Program-made: the position numbers and the translations under genes | Shown: piece after piece, positions 1 to 12,081 of the stretch | How the letters are laid out: every line of letters starts with the position of its first letter | Position numbering within the stretch: position 1 is the first letter of the stretch | Source: Apodemus sylvaticus | Lineage: Eukaryota; Chordata; Mammalia; Rodentia; Muridae | Direction: 5' to 3' | Length of the DNA stretch: 64,000 nucleotides | Assembly (NCBI RefSeq): GCF_947179515.1 | Contig: NC_067474.1 | Location: 87,304,824-87,368,823, forward strand | The notes under the pieces: model-generated | Databases searched by the model: none | Seen by the model: only the letters and a program-made list of their open reading frames with translations | What the model was told of the DNA's origin: nothing

Positions 1-299
1 TCCTTGTTTACCAACTTCACTTACTAATAGACAAGCAAATACTGCTTAATATCCGGCCAAACAAGACAGATGTTAAAATGTGAAACCCTCGGGTGACTTT
101 ATGATGGGAACTCTTTTGTTCACTAATGCAGAACTGAAGAGCCAGGAAGAAAAAAGAAAGGGAAGGAATGGTAACACAGAAGGGGCAGAAAGCCAATGGA
201 ATATAAATGCATTTGCAAAGCTACAGGGAAAGCTTATTTTATGTTTATTTAAAAATAAAGACATCACATACAAATGTTCTATCCAGTTGGATCCTTCAC

Positions 300-1148
300 A
301 TCTTTCTATGGGTCTAGAACAAAATGACAAATAGATGAATGAGAAATGAACAGCCTAATAACATGTCATAGATAAAACATCAAGTATACAAAATAAAGAA
401 AATGTACTGAAAGCTGTAGGAGGTAGAAACAAGACGCATAAATAAAAAGAAAAGTCATCAAAGCAACAGCTGATTTCTCAATGGAAATTCTGAAAGTTTG
501 AAAAGCCTGGAGTAATGCATGCCAAGTCCAAAAATACCATGACAGCAGTGTAGACTAATATATCCTGCAAAATTATCCACCACAGTTGAGGAAGAAATAT
601 TTTCAGGTTACAAACAACCTTAAAATACATATTCAACAAACCAAACCTAAAGAAAATAAAGAAAAATACAGGAAGCAGTACTATGTCTGAAGAGAAAAAT
701 GTGTATTGCCAAGAGATGGTGGGAAAAAATATAAAACCATACTTAGAACAGAAAGGTACCACTGAAACCACAAACAATACCAAATATCAACAGCGTGGTG
801 ATGATGATCAACACAACGTATATGATAAAATCTTTAAATATCCATTGCCAGAATTCAGTAATCAAAAGGCATTTTGGTCTGAGGGATCAAGAAACAAAAA
901 TTCATTTATCTGTTGCCTATGAGAAGCATATTGTACAAGATAGGCACCATGTTAGAATAAAAGGATGGATAGAAGTATTCAAATTAGACAAGAATCCAAA
1001 CCAAGCAGGTATCACAGTCTTAATATCTAATATCTGACAATATAGATCCAAAACTGAAACTAACCGGAATAAAAAGATGGATAATTCATTCTAATCAGAA
1101 GAACAATTAACTAAAAAATTACAACTAAATAAAGGAGACTACCTAAAT

Positions 1149-1150
<2 letters not shown>
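300..1150 (+). mobile_element. Old L1 fragment: ORF1 C-terminal domain to ORF2 endonuclease
   Basis: The sequence is a decayed L1 in sense orientation. Positions 300-690 align by eye with the end of L1 ORF1, including the stretch around 395-420 (tactgaaagctgtagg) and the CTD region 460-660 with its 'cagctgatttctca' and 'ctgcaaaattatcc' anchors. Positions 870-1130 match the start of ORF2, with 'atctgttgcct' (the CCIQETH region of the endonuclease) and 'ataaaaggatgg' (the KIKGW region). Stops and indels occur throughout, so it codes for nothing. It ends at the CA array. Confidence 0.65.

Positions 1151-1204
<54 letters not shown>
1151..1204. repeat. (AC)27 microsatellite
   Basis: This is an uninterrupted AC dinucleotide run of 54 bases at the end of the old L1 fragment. 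Confidence 0.98.
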
Positions 1205-1206
<2 letters not shown>

Positions 1207-2294
1207 CAGTGGGGATGGAATCTTTCAAGATATAGTAAAAGCATACATAGAAGAAATGTTGTTAACTCTGATCATGAACATTAAAAAACCTGAAAGCACA
1301 AATAAATGTTTCATGCTATCTTTGGCTTAAGGATCCAAAGTCATTGTGGGAAAAGGAAAGGCCCATTAATTTCCCTGACAATATTCCATCCCATGTCAGG
1401 GCTGAGTTACTAATACCTACAGTAAGTTTCTATGGTAGCACCAATCAAGATTACCCACAGGAAAAAATGAGAAGTTTCTTAAGAAGAGAGCTTCTCCTAA
1501 CAAACTTGTCAAAGAGAAGGGAGCATAGGAACTATTTAATTGCTTCAAATAAGTGAAGTTACTGAATGTTCGCACCATCCTTAAATAGGAAGAATTGCTC
1601 CTTTTGTGCTGAGGGAGTTGGTGCCAAGGAAATATTCTACAAAAGAATCTTTCAGCTTCGATCTGATTACATTTAATGAAAACAGAAGCAAGGAAAAGTG
1701 TCTCAAACATGGGGTATTGTATGTGAAACTTACTCAAAGAATTGTAAAAGGTCCATTGTGACAGGAACAGAAAATAACAGGGAATAAGGCATGAGATTGG
1801 GTTTAGGACTGCAGAGGATCCACATAATCTTTATCATTCTAGTGCATTCCTGTTAGCAAGTTTGTTTCATGTTTGACTTTAATGATTTGCACTGTATTCC
1901 TTCCTAAAAGGAAAATTCCAGGCATACAGAGAAACACATCCAATTGAATTGACTGGTATGATTCATGCATTAACTCATTTCCTTGGTGATGTAAATACAT
2001 GCTAGTAGTCAGACACATAGCTATAGTGTTAACTCACTTGAATGTCAAGACAAATACCATTATTACAGTCACCCAATAGAACAAGAAATTTAGGCAAAAT
2101 AGGAATCACATGCTCCAAATTACACTGCTTGTAAATTATAAAGCCAAGATAAATGTAGGAATTTTCAATTCTACCTTCCATGCTTTCATCTAGTTGATTG
2201 AATAAGTTGTCTCTTAGCAGAAAAGAACATCTGTAAATGTTTATAACAGTAAGTGTGTTTTGTTGGTGAAAAGAAGGTGATTTCGAACAGTTAT
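1205..2294. other. No gene recognised; possible MIR relic
   Basis: This is AT-rich single-copy-looking sequence. Positions 2055-2155 resemble a plus-strand MIR SINE (attatta...aaatttaggc...tcacatgctc...aattacactgcttgtaa), but the match is weak. The small open frames at 1,344-1,556 and 1,417-1,737 have no recognisable domain. Confidence 0.5.
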
Positions 2295-2295
2295 T

Positions 2296-2748
2296 TTAAA
2301 AAAATTTATTGGTTATTTTTTGTTTAGTTACATTTCAAATGCTATCCCCTTTCCCTGTTTTCCTTTTGAAAACCCCTCATGCCACCCTCCCTCCCCCTGC
2401 CTCCATGAGGGTGCTTCCCCATCCACCCACCCACTCCTGCTCCACCCCTCTAGCATTCCCCTACCTGGGTCATTAAGCCTTCACAGGTTCAAGGGCCTTC
2501 CTTTGATGCCAGACAAGGCCAGCTCTGCTACACATGCAGCTGGAGCCATGGGTCCTTCTATGTGTATTCTTTGGTAGGTGGTTTAGTTCCTGGGAGCTGA
2601 GGGCAGGGGTGGGGGGCGGGGTCTGGTTGGTTGCTATTGTTCTTCTTTCTATGGGATTGCAAACCTCTTCAACTTCTTCAGTCCTTCACCTAACTCCTCC
2701 TTTGGGGTCCGCCTGCTCAGTCTGATGGTTGGCTGCAAGCATCTCCAT
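2296..2748 (-). mobile_element. L1 3' UTR fragment, antisense
   Basis: The piece starts with a T-rich tail and 'tacatttcaaatg', the complement of the L1 3' terminus. The C-rich block of the rodent L1 3' UTR follows (clamped by 'ccatgagggtgcttccccatccaccc'-type sequence), then 'ggagccatgggtcc' and 'tggtttagttcctgggagct'. It is 5'-truncated and noncoding. Confidence 0.85.
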
Positions 2749-2750
2749 CT

Positions 2751-3050
2751 AAAAACTGTCCCCACACATGAAATGCAGTCACTGATAAAGTGGATATTAG
2801 CCCAGAAGCTCTGAATGCCCAAGACTCAATTCACATAACAAATCATTCCCAAGAAGGAAGGAGAGGGCCCTGGTCCTGAAAAGGCTTGATGGAGCAATTA
2901 GGAGATTACCAGGACAGAGAAGTGGGAGGGGTTTGATTGGGGAATGAGCGGAGGGAAGAGGGCTTATGGGACTTATGGGGAGGGGGGAACTGGGAAGGGG
3001 AACTCATTTGGACTGTAAACAAAGAATATAGAAAATAAAAAAAAATAAAG
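2751..3050 (+). mobile_element. L1 3' end, sense, with poly(A)
   Basis: The sequence has the end of the rodent L1 3' UTR: 'gtggatattagcccagaagctctgaat', a G-rich 'ttatggggagggggg' block, then 'gtaaacaaagaatatagaaaataaaa' and an A-rich tail. It sits back to back with the antisense fragment to its left. Each piece has its own 3' tail, so these are two insertions and not one inverted copy. Confidence 0.85.
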
Positions 3051-4589
3051 ACTGTTCTCAAAATAATATTATGGACTTGGGGTGTATGAGTGCCTGCAAA
3101 AATGACATAGGATCCCAAAATTCCCAGTAGATTTTAAAACTACTCTGCAAAAAATTCAGGAGGTGTGGTACTAATTAAGCCTTGATCTTCTGAAAGAGAA
3201 TTTTCTTTAATTATATTCATAAAACTTTGGGAAACAAATTTACACTTTTACTTTTTTTGTTTTGCTTTAGACTTCTTAATGTGCCTTTTAGAAAATGTTA
3301 GTACTTTTTCAAAATGAATTGACATCAGTACATGTTATTTTTTAAAGAAATTTTTTAAATAATACTAAGCATGGAATATCGTGTAGAATTCTAATCTCAA
3401 CACATTTTTTTTAAATTAATGACTTTATATTGGTGAAATTATTTATGATAAGTAGTGCAATTTCATGACTAGCCTTTGATAAATATCTCTCACAGGGATG
3501 TGTTCTTTGAGTAATATAAGTGGTTTATTTGTGTTTTTATTTTCACTGGGGAATATCTTCATTGTTGTTTTAGGGCAATATTTATGCACTTGTGCCAATC
3601 TAAACTAAGGAAAAACCCTTTTCTCTCTAGATGTGCTTAAATGGCTAAGGACTTTGTGGAAATTTAATAATACCTTTACTATTTTATTACTGTGTGTCCT
3701 CAAAAGTGGATGAATTTGGCTCAGAGGGAGTTCAAATTAGAATTTAAGTCTAGGGACCATAATCTGCTTTGCCCAAAGCATAAAGTCTTTGTAGTAGAGC
3801 AAGCTCCCCGTGTTGCAAAGATAAAAATGACTGGAGGATGGGAAATCTGGTTTTTGGGATTAGCAAGAACAAAGAATCAAAATGCAAACAGAGCAAGATA
3901 GAAAAGAGAACTTACTGCATTTTAGTTCTTTAAAAATCTGTTTGCCATTTCTTTTACTTCTATTGTTGTGTTTTTTCTTTTTAGAGACAAGCATTGATTG
4001 GGAAAGTGAAGTTACCTTATGGAAGGTGAGTATTTCATTAAAAACAAATCTGTCTTCTAGCTTATGGTATATTCAAGGAAATCTAAAAGAAGGAATTGTC
4101 AACTGAGTCTTGTGGGTTTTCACTGTGATTGGTTCCAAACTCCGAAGTTATTCCTATTCAAAGAAATATTCAGTGTTTATAGTTGGGCACGGAAAATTTT
4201 TTTAATGTTCAATAATTGTTTTATTTAATGTCTTCAATTCAAAAATAATCCTTACAAAAATTAAAAACTTGTTGAAATTTGAATGTACATCTCTTCTAAG
4301 CTCATCCTTTTAAAAGAAGAACACTATAAATAAATATAACCATCATATTATTTCAATTGAGCGATAGGTGGAACAAAGTACAACTGACTCAGTCTTTGAA
4401 GTAGTAAAAGAGAAATGTTTGTACATTCTTACACTCAGTTATTGATGATGGATGTACTGATAAGAAAGTCACTTTAAAAATACAGTTTTTTATATCTTCT
4501 ATGCAAAAAAATATTGCATTGTAGTAATATTGCAATACTTTTACCCCCTGAGTACTACAAAACTCTTAGGATATTAGAGTTTTCATAAA
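3051..4589. other. No feature recognised
   Basis: AT-rich sequence with homopolymer T/A runs. I see no repeat family or coding signal here. The short open frames at 3,692-4,106 have no recognisable domain. Confidence 0.5.
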
Positions 4590-4680
4590 CCTTACTTTCA
4601 CAGTCATGAAAATTGAGGCTCAGGGAGGTAATATGATCTGTTCAAGTTCACAGGTTAACATGTATAGTCAACTGGATAAA
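4590..4680 (+). repeat. MIR SINE relic
   Basis: The core 'ttgaggctcagggaggtaata' followed by 'ttcaagttcacagg' matches the conserved MIR segment that ends with the 'gcccaaggtcacacag' motif. It is a short, diverged, mammal-wide SINE remnant. Confidence 0.55.
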
Positions 4681-5040
4681 GCTAAGAGAAACAGAACCTA
4701 CAAGATATATGTATTTAGATATTTAGTACAAGGAACGGATTCAGATGACCAAGGACAGTGACAATTGTCAGGTTACAATTTAACCCAGAGCTAGCTGTCT
4801 TTAAGCTAAAGACAAAAGAGTGAACATGTAACTCTAGTGTGTTGGAACTTAAGGAGCTGATGATTCAAGAGGTAGCCTAAAGTCTTGAAACATGCAATGT
4901 CTTATCCAGCAGGAAGAATGCCCTTGAGCCCAGTCATGTCTGCAGTTGACTAGATGAGGTTCACAAACATCAAGAATGGCAATTCACATTATCTGATCTG
5001 TTAATGCAAATGTTAATATAAATATCACCTCAAGTATATG
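4681..5040 (+). mobile_element. Ancient L1M-type 3' UTR relic
   Basis: The left edge 'gagaaacagaacctacaagatatatg' and the right part 'tgaggttcacaaacatcaagaatggcaattc...gttaatgcaaatgttaat' resemble, in the right order, the 3' UTR of old mammalian L1M elements. It is highly diverged, and the subfamily cannot be named by eye. Confidence 0.5.
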
Positions 5041-5157
5041 ATAAATGCTAATTGGCTAAATCTTATGGATTATTCAAGTTGATGCATAAAATTAACTGTC
5101 AGAAAGTCCTGAGTATAAACTCCATCCTGTGCTTGAAGTTTTCTCTTCATACCTACA

Positions 5158-5158
<1 letters not shown>

Positions 5159-5191
<33 letters not shown>

Positions 5192-5286
5192 GATCACATA
5201 TTGCATATATATATCTGTGAGACCATATGCAATATATATTCATGTAGAAAAATAGAATTTATTCATATACATATACATATATATAC

Positions 5287-5336
<50 letters not shown>
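5159..5336. repeat. (TG)n, then (CATATA)n/(TA)n microsatellite cluster
   Basis: TG repeats cover 5,159-5,189. After about 75 bases of AT-rich sequence, CATATA units pass into a pure TA run at about 5,292-5,335. Confidence 0.95.
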
Positions 5337-5339
<3 letters not shown>

Positions 5340-5887
5340 GCTTCTCTATATGACTATTGCTCAAGGCACATGAGTTTTGTGTTGATGTTAATTTTTTTAA
5401 TGCAAAATAGGATTCAACTGTGTTATTTAATGTTTGTTTAATTTTGTTTCATTTTTCCAAAAGGGTACTTTTTAACATGTCTACAAAACATCTTTTGACT
5501 GTTGTACTTAAAGTGAAAGGATAAATATCTGTGGCATTTTGCAGATTGAAGCAAAGGATGCTGCTGATAGTATTCAGCCCCAGGCATCAATTTTCCAAGG
5601 TTCAGAAACTCTGCTATGGTGTATTGGTTCTTACGATACATCATAGCTTTTGTGAGATCTATGTGTACTATAAAGTGCACATAAAAGTTTATATGTACAG
5701 TATGTTTTCCTCCTTGGATTGTGTCTGAAATATCCCTCACAGAGTATGTGGCAGAGGGTACTTAGCTTCCTTTCTTGAATTATAAAGGCTTGATGGTTAA
5801 AAATTAACTTCCTAAAATACATTTGTTATTGTAGTATGCATAAAATTTTTCTTCAGAATGTATGCATTAGTGCATGACTTAGAACTG
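5337..5887. other. No feature recognised
   Basis: Single-copy-looking AT-rich DNA. Overlapping small open frames on both strands (5,438-5,822) show no domain. Confidence 0.5.
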
Positions 5888-6405
5888 AGACAAGTCCATC
5901 CTCTGCTACATAAGTGACTGGAGCCATGGGTCCCTCTTTGGTTGGTGGTTTAGTCCCTGGGAATTCTGGGGGGTCTGGTTGGTTGATATTGTTGTTCTTC
6001 CTATGGGGATGTCAACCTCTTCAGCTCCTTCAGTCCTTTCTCTAATCCATTGGAGACCCCATGCTCAGTCCAATGTTTGGCTTTGAGCATTTGCCTCTGT
6101 ATTTGATATGCTCTGGCAGACCCTCTCAGGAAACAGCTATATCAGGTTCCTTCAGCATGTACTTCATGGAATCCACAATAGTGTCTGCGTTTAATGACTG
6201 TGTATAGGATGGATCCCCAGGTGGGACAGTCTCTGGATGGCCTTTCCTTCAGTTTCTCCTCCACACTTTGTCTCTGTATTTCCTCCTATGAGTATTTTGT
6301 TCCTCCTTTCTAAGAAGGACCAAAGCACCCACACTTTGATCTTCCTTCTTCTTGAGCTTCATGTGGTCTGTGAATTGTATCTTGGGTATTCTGAGCTGAA
6401 GGCTA
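5888..6405 (-). mobile_element. L1 3' UTR, antisense, tail missing
   Basis: The order of blocks is that of a reversed rodent L1 3' UTR: 'ggagccatgggtccctc', 'gttggtggtttagtccctggga', 'cctatggggatgtcaacctc', 'gggacagtctctggatggcc', 'tgagtattttgttcctcc' and 'cttgggtattctgagct'. The terminal C-rich block and the T tail are missing on the left side. Confidence 0.85.
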
Positions 6406-6437
6406 ATATCCAATATATACAAAGAACTCAAGAAATT
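6404..6437 (+). mobile_element. 34-bp L1 ORF2 piece, sense, joined to antisense 3' UTR
   Basis: The stretch 'ggctaatatccaatatatac' followed by 'aaagaactcaagaa' is a standard piece of L1 ORF2 in sense orientation, fused directly to the antisense 3' UTR. Both partners contain 'ggctaatatcca', so the junction is at a 12-base microhomology. It may be the short inverted 5' end of a twin-primed insertion. Confidence 0.7.
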
Positions 6438-7079
6438 ATTACTTTTTTAAGCATACAGATTGTAACTTTTTCAATGAATAACTCATTATACACAACAATG
6501 ACAATCTGCTTCCCAAACACTACCACCATCAAGAGAATTAGAGAAAAAAGGAATCTGAGATTATATTAATCTTGAACATTGATAAGGACAAAAGTTAAGG
6601 AGTCCATAGATATTGGATAGAAAAAAACTTATTTGAAAATTATTGAAGAGTAGATAATATTTATAATCAATAAAAAGTACAAATTTTTGGTTAGGAGATG
6701 TTTGAATTAAATGTCGAGCCCGGGATAGAGCACTATGTGAATTCAGTGGAATCATAGAAGAAATGCCTATGAACCAGCAGTCTATAAGGGAAACTGAAAG
6801 GTCAGTTTCAGGCCTCTGCTGTAACACAGTGTAGCTCCTTTAACCTTTATTGGATCTCTCTGGAATTTCAGCACTCATGACAGTTCAGCTCCTGTGCCTG
6901 TTCTCATCCTCAGAAAGTGTCAGCAACTTGTGAGAATGCAAAACAGTAAGAAACATGAAAGAGCTTTAACCTAGGTTGACTCATCCTTTTTTCATGTCCC
7001 AAATTCACACATTAAAAGTCATAATCCCACAGAAGCAATGCTGAGAGCTTCAGACTATGGCTTCATTTGACATGAAGTC
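6438..7079. other. No feature recognised
   Basis: AT-rich sequence without a recognisable repeat or coding signal. Confidence 0.5.
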
Positions 7080-7230
7080 TTTTGAGGCACACTTAAGATT
7101 AAATGAGGTCATTACCATGAAGCCTTATCCTATGTGACTGGGGTCTTTATGCAAAAATGATATTAGGCCCAATAATTATGTGATGGTCCAAAGAAGACAA
7201 TCTGGAGAGAGGATATAGGAAAATGCAATC
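7080..7230 (+). repeat. MLT1-like MaLR LTR relic
   Basis: The segment 'agattaaatgaggtcatta', then 'ccttatcctatgtgactgg', then 'tctttatgcaaaaatg', resembles the central part of old MaLR (MLT1-group) LTRs, where a 'taaatgaggtcat' block is followed by a 'gactggtgtccttataa' block. It is a fragment, noncoding and diverged. Confidence 0.4.
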
Positions 7231-10200
7231 AGCATTTTTAGCTCAAATACTAATTTCTAAAACTGTAAAAAAAATGTTATATTCAAGTGTCTGTGGCACT
7301 TTGTCATATAATATTTGCTGGCTTTGCTGCTGGGTACTGCTTCTGCTAGGATACAGTCCAAAAGGTTGTTCCCCAATAAACCATTTTTCACCTAAAGGGT
7401 GGTCTAACTCAGTGGCTTTGCTATGCACTTGCAACGAACAGATTTATGATTCTGTCAGCTGAACAGGTGAAATTTGTGTTTGGTTTGGGGGAACAGAATT
7501 GGGAATTTCTGGTTTGTTATGTTTGAAGAAAATATGGCCATCATCTTTTGATGGATTTTTATTTGTAGTTTTGAAGTTTATGATCATTTCTTGTCTACAT
7601 ACTAAAAATACCAAAGCTAAAAGAAAATAAAATATGCCAGTAGATCCAGTAGGCAACATCTCATCTTCGATTTTAGTTAAGTCCTCGAGATTAAATAGTT
7701 TCTGTCATATGAATATTTCAAAATCAGCACTCTTAGATCCTAAGTACATTATCAAGGATGATTACTGACATGAAAATAAAACAGAAAGTGGGCCAAATAC
7801 ACTCCCTAAACAGGTTTCCATTTACTATCCCAAAAAGAGCTGGAAGCTACTACAGATTTCAAGATTAATGTGCTTGCCTGTGAGTTGGCAGATAGAGATT
7901 TTTTTTTCTAAATATGTTTGGTCTGAGAGGAGAAGAGGGGATATTGTTTTTGACTTTACTAATCAGTTCACTTTCTTTGGTGGAGTCCACTCCTATACTT
8001 TGATAGACACCTCTACATACAAGTTCTTTTGGGGTGTCTTGTCACTTCTTTTTATTTTTGGCACTGTTGTAATTGGCAATTCAAGGGAACATTTGCTAAA
8101 TAATTCTCCATCCACTTGTTGAAAGCTATGGAGGAAAATGGTTAGAAGACAGGAACTATATCTTCAGGACATATCTGTGAGTCAGAGACCCCACCTTGTT
8201 CTATCACAACAAGTTAAGTACCTGGTTAAATGAACAGAAATATTCCTGCTGGTTTCTGGAAACCACATTAACAATTTTAGTGCCAGTTAGAAACTTAATC
8301 TGGTCTTCCAGCTGAAATACTTGTCAGTCAATTCTACAATATTTTGAGCCTGAAGAGTATATAGATCAGGAGCTCATTCATATGCAGAAGCCACTAAACA
8401 ATGTCTCTCATTGAAGCTTGCAATTTATCACCCAGAATGACTGATATAGATGCAAAGGGGCTTTTTGAAAAATCTTCCTTAGTTTAATCTTTACCCTATT
8501 CCAGCCTCTTTTCCCATTCTTCACATCCAGGTATTTTTCTGCATTATTAATTGAGCTTTTCTTACTGGTTACAATTTCCGAACAACTGATGTGGTGGTTT
8601 TGTGTTTTGTTTTAAGCTTACTAGAACTTTTGCAGTAAATTAATCTTTAGAGAGATTATTAGTGAGTTCAGTAGGAGATATATAAATGTACTAGAAGCAA
8701 GAAAGTCTTTGAATGGTGTATGATCATTTATTTTGCTGTTGTTCTTTTTTGTTCCAAACAGAAGGCATCACATATACTCTGTTTTTTCTTAGATGAAAGA
8801 AGATCAGAGAAGAAATGTGCATAACTATGCCAACTGTGTACACTTCAGGATAACTTGTATGTCCAATGAATACATGCATGTGTATATATACAAAATACAC
8901 ATACTCAAATACATGCTAAATCCATGTGAAGAAAGAAACCCAAGAGTGAGGGAAGATGTTCCTTTCCAGAGCAGCATGCAATGCTTCTTTCTCTAGTGTA
9001 CGTGTTTGAGCCATTAGCCATGTTAACAGAGTTGTGCAACCACCAAGCACAGCTGCTTCCTCCAAATACTTGCTGATCGACACAATTTCTACAAAGATCT
9101 AACAGTTGTTTGGCTCATAAAGGACAATTGAATAGATTGTTCTAATTCTGACTGGCACAGGAGTATAGGATTTTGACCTCCCTATAAATGGCATTTTTCC
9201 AAGGAGAAAGATGGTAAATAGGATATTTCCCTCCCTTTTATGGCCCACATTGGCTGGATTGAACTATTTGGAGACTTGTTTCATATTCCATCTTCCTTTC
9301 AAAGAGGCTGAGACATTACAACTCAATTACCATATGGCCACATTTAAAAATGATCTAAATAACAGAAAGCAAACAAGCAAATTGCACTCCCTCCATCCCT
9401 TCCCCCCTCCAACACAAACACACACATGCACACATACTTTCTAGTTAAAATGCTATCAAGCTGAAAATGTAGTTTTACTTCAGTGGCTTCTTAGTACAAT
9501 CTAGAACAAGCACAGAGCAGTAAGTCATGATGTATTTCTTGGCACTGTTAATAGTATTCTTCATAATAGCATTTGAAGTCAACATGAGATATTAAACATA
9601 TCTTCTTACTGAGTACTGAGTACACTCTGGGCTTTGACTACTCTATATTTAGAAAGTCCATTGTCTTCCAAAGTTGTAAAATACTTAATTGCTTTCTCTA
9701 ATGGTTATGGATGTTTTTTGGTGTTTTTATTTTCTTCCATTAGGATTACAAAATCAAAAAAACAGCTTTGCTTTGCTGCCTTTGATCAAAATTTGTCAGG
9801 CTTCTCTGAACCTTCCTCTCAAGGAGTCCTTGCCTTTAGTGTTACATTACCCGCTTGTAGCAATTATTCCCATAATATAGTTTGAGGCAAATTCTATACA
9901 CTGAATATATAATCATCTTCTATACAGAATCTTGTTAGATTGTTTATCCAAAACTGTATTACATTTTATGTTTTATCTTGATAGTTGCCAATGTGATAGC
10001 CAGTTTATTCTGTTTCTTAGCAATAATGTCCCTTAACATTTATTTTCTTTAGTATAGATCATGGAGTAGATTCAATATCTTTTGCTGTGATAGTTTTGAG
10101 TAAACTTTTCATTACCATTTAATATCTGAATAACTATTCCTTTAAAACCAATAGGCCTATAAGTTTCAGAAAATTAGCTTTTATGTAGAAGAGACAGTTC

Positions 10201-10465
10201 TGAATAGTTACATACCTCTAAACAAATTCTAAACATCTGTCTTATAGAGTTAAGTCACTATTTCTGCTCCCCCTTGAAAAAAATAAAGCCCATTCAAAAT
10301 ATATCTTTTTCATCAAAATAGATTTAGCTTTATCAGTTTTTAATCCTTTCTTGCTCCATCTTCTTCTGTATTTTCTTCTCCTTAAAATTAAATCCCCTTC
10401 TCAATTTCTCACTTTACATGACCTGCACCTTGGTACTGACCTCTTAAGCCCTACCTGCCAGTATT
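7231..10465. other. 3.2-kb stretch with no recognised gene or repeat
   Basis: The sequence is AT-rich and looks single copy. Open frames are all below 90 codons and show no domain, signal or codon pattern that I would trust. It is the longest repeat-poor stretch in the window. Confidence 0.5.
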
Positions 10466-10466
10466 G

Positions 10467-10504
<38 letters not shown>

Positions 10505-10740
10505 ATTACTTTTATGTTATTTTCAATCCAGTAGTTACCCCCTTTCAGTCTGCCCTCCTATAGTTCTTCATCTCATTCCCCCTCCCTCTGTCTCCAAAAG
10601 GATGCCTCCCCAGGCCTCCCCACACCCTGGGGCCTCAAGTCTCTCCAGGGTTAGGCCTTCTTCTCTCACTGAGGCCAGTGCAAGTAGACCTCTGCAATAT
10701 ATGTGTGAGGGGCCCGGGACCAGGTAGTGTGTGCTAGCTA
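10466..10740 (-). mobile_element. L1 3' end, antisense, with (ATT)n tail
   Basis: An (ATT)n run at 10,466-10,504 takes the place of the T tail, followed by the reversed end of an L1 3' UTR ('tcatctcattccccctccctctgtctcc', 'ggggcctcaagtctctccagggtta', 'actgaggccag', 'tctgcaatatatgtg'). The (ATT)n run is best read as an L1 poly(A) tail turned into a microsatellite. Confidence 0.8.
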
Positions 10741-11760
10741 GTGTGTGGGAGGGAGAGGAAAACAAACATGGGAACTTGGTGGGAGATTGGAGGGGGAAGG
10801 GAAATGGCAAACATGATCAGGTATTGGAGGGGGCACAGAAGGGAAGACCAGAGGGCCAGCAGAATGAATAGAAATATGCAACGTCAGGGACGGGAGTTGG
10901 AAGGACCCTCTAACATGAACCAGAGATAGGGAAGGTGAGAGACTCTCAGAAATCAAAAGAAATCAAAGAGTGGGTCCTTAGATTAAATGCCCTACCGTGG
11001 GGAGAGGGAACTGTAAAGTCTACCTCCAGTAGAAAGACAAGGTATTAGGTGGAGGGATGGGGTTGCCATCCCACAGTCAAAAACTCTGACCCAGAATTGT
11101 TCCTGACTGAAAGAACTGCTGGGACAAAACTGAAAAAGAAGCCCTAGGAAAAGGAAGTACACTGACAGGCCCAAATTGTGAGTCAGCTCAAGGGGAGACC
11201 CCAAGACCTGACACAATTACTGATACTATGGTGTGTTTACACACAGGAGCTTCGGATGACTGCCCTCTGAAAGGCCCAACAAGCAGCTGAAAGAGTCAGA
11301 TGCAGATGTTCACACCCAAAGAACACCCAACCAATGGACAGAAACTGATGTCCCTTATGGTTGAATTAGGGATAACCTGGAAGAATCTGAAGAAGAGGGC
11401 AACCCTATAGGAGGACCAGCAGTCTCAATTAACATGGATCTCTCAGACACTGAGCCACCACCCAGACACCATACACAAGCTGATATAAAGCTCCCAAGTC
11501 ATATACAGCAGATCATTGTCTTGTCTAGCCTCACTGAGAAGCTACATAAGTAAACCCTGGAGAGACTTGAGGCCTCAGGGAGTAGGGCAGTCTGGTAGTG
11601 TCAGGCAGGTTGGTGGGGACATCCTCTTGGAGACATGGGAGGAGGTATAGGATGAGGAACAGTCAGAGCACATACTGGGAAAAGGATAAAGACTGGACAG
11701 TAAAAAAAAAAGATTAAAGATTAGAATTTAAAAATAAAATAAAATTAAGTAACTTTGGAA
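10741..11760 (+). mobile_element. Lx-type L1 3' UTR, nearly full length, sense
   Basis: About 1 kb of the long Lx 3' UTR is present in order: 'agaccagagggccag', 'aatgaatagaaatatgca', 'gagagactctcag', 'ctacctccagtagaaagaca', 'gccatcccacagtcaaaaac', 'ttgttcctgact', 'gactgccctctgaaaggccc', 'caatggacagaaact', 'gaggaccagcagtctcaatt', 'gacatcctcttggagac', and an A-rich tail from 11,702. It is a 5'-truncated, noncoding copy. Confidence 0.85.
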
Positions 11761-11814
11761 GTAATAAAAATAAAAATTTACATAAAATGTCAAGGAAAAT
11801 TAAAAAAATAACAA

Positions 11815-12027
11815 CATTGGAACTGGGATGAAATTTGAAAGATGTTTTAGTTTTTCCAAATTGATAGGGATGATGACTATTTTTACAGGTATTTCTATTT
11901 TTTTCAGGTATTTCTTAGCTATTTTGTCCCTACAGCACACTGCTTTTCTTCTCATTGACAATACCCTGGGTTCATAGTCTATTTCTTAATGGACATTTTT
12001 ATTTTTGTTGACTCTTTGTTTTTAGAG

Positions 12028-12081
<54 letters not shown>

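Noticed and set aside
2296..3050. Twin-primed L1
   Set aside because: Both pieces have their own 3' tail and 3' UTR end, so they are two insertions back to back.
10466..11760. Twin-primed L1
   Set aside because: The antisense and sense pieces each have a 3' end and seem to belong to different L1 3' UTR types.
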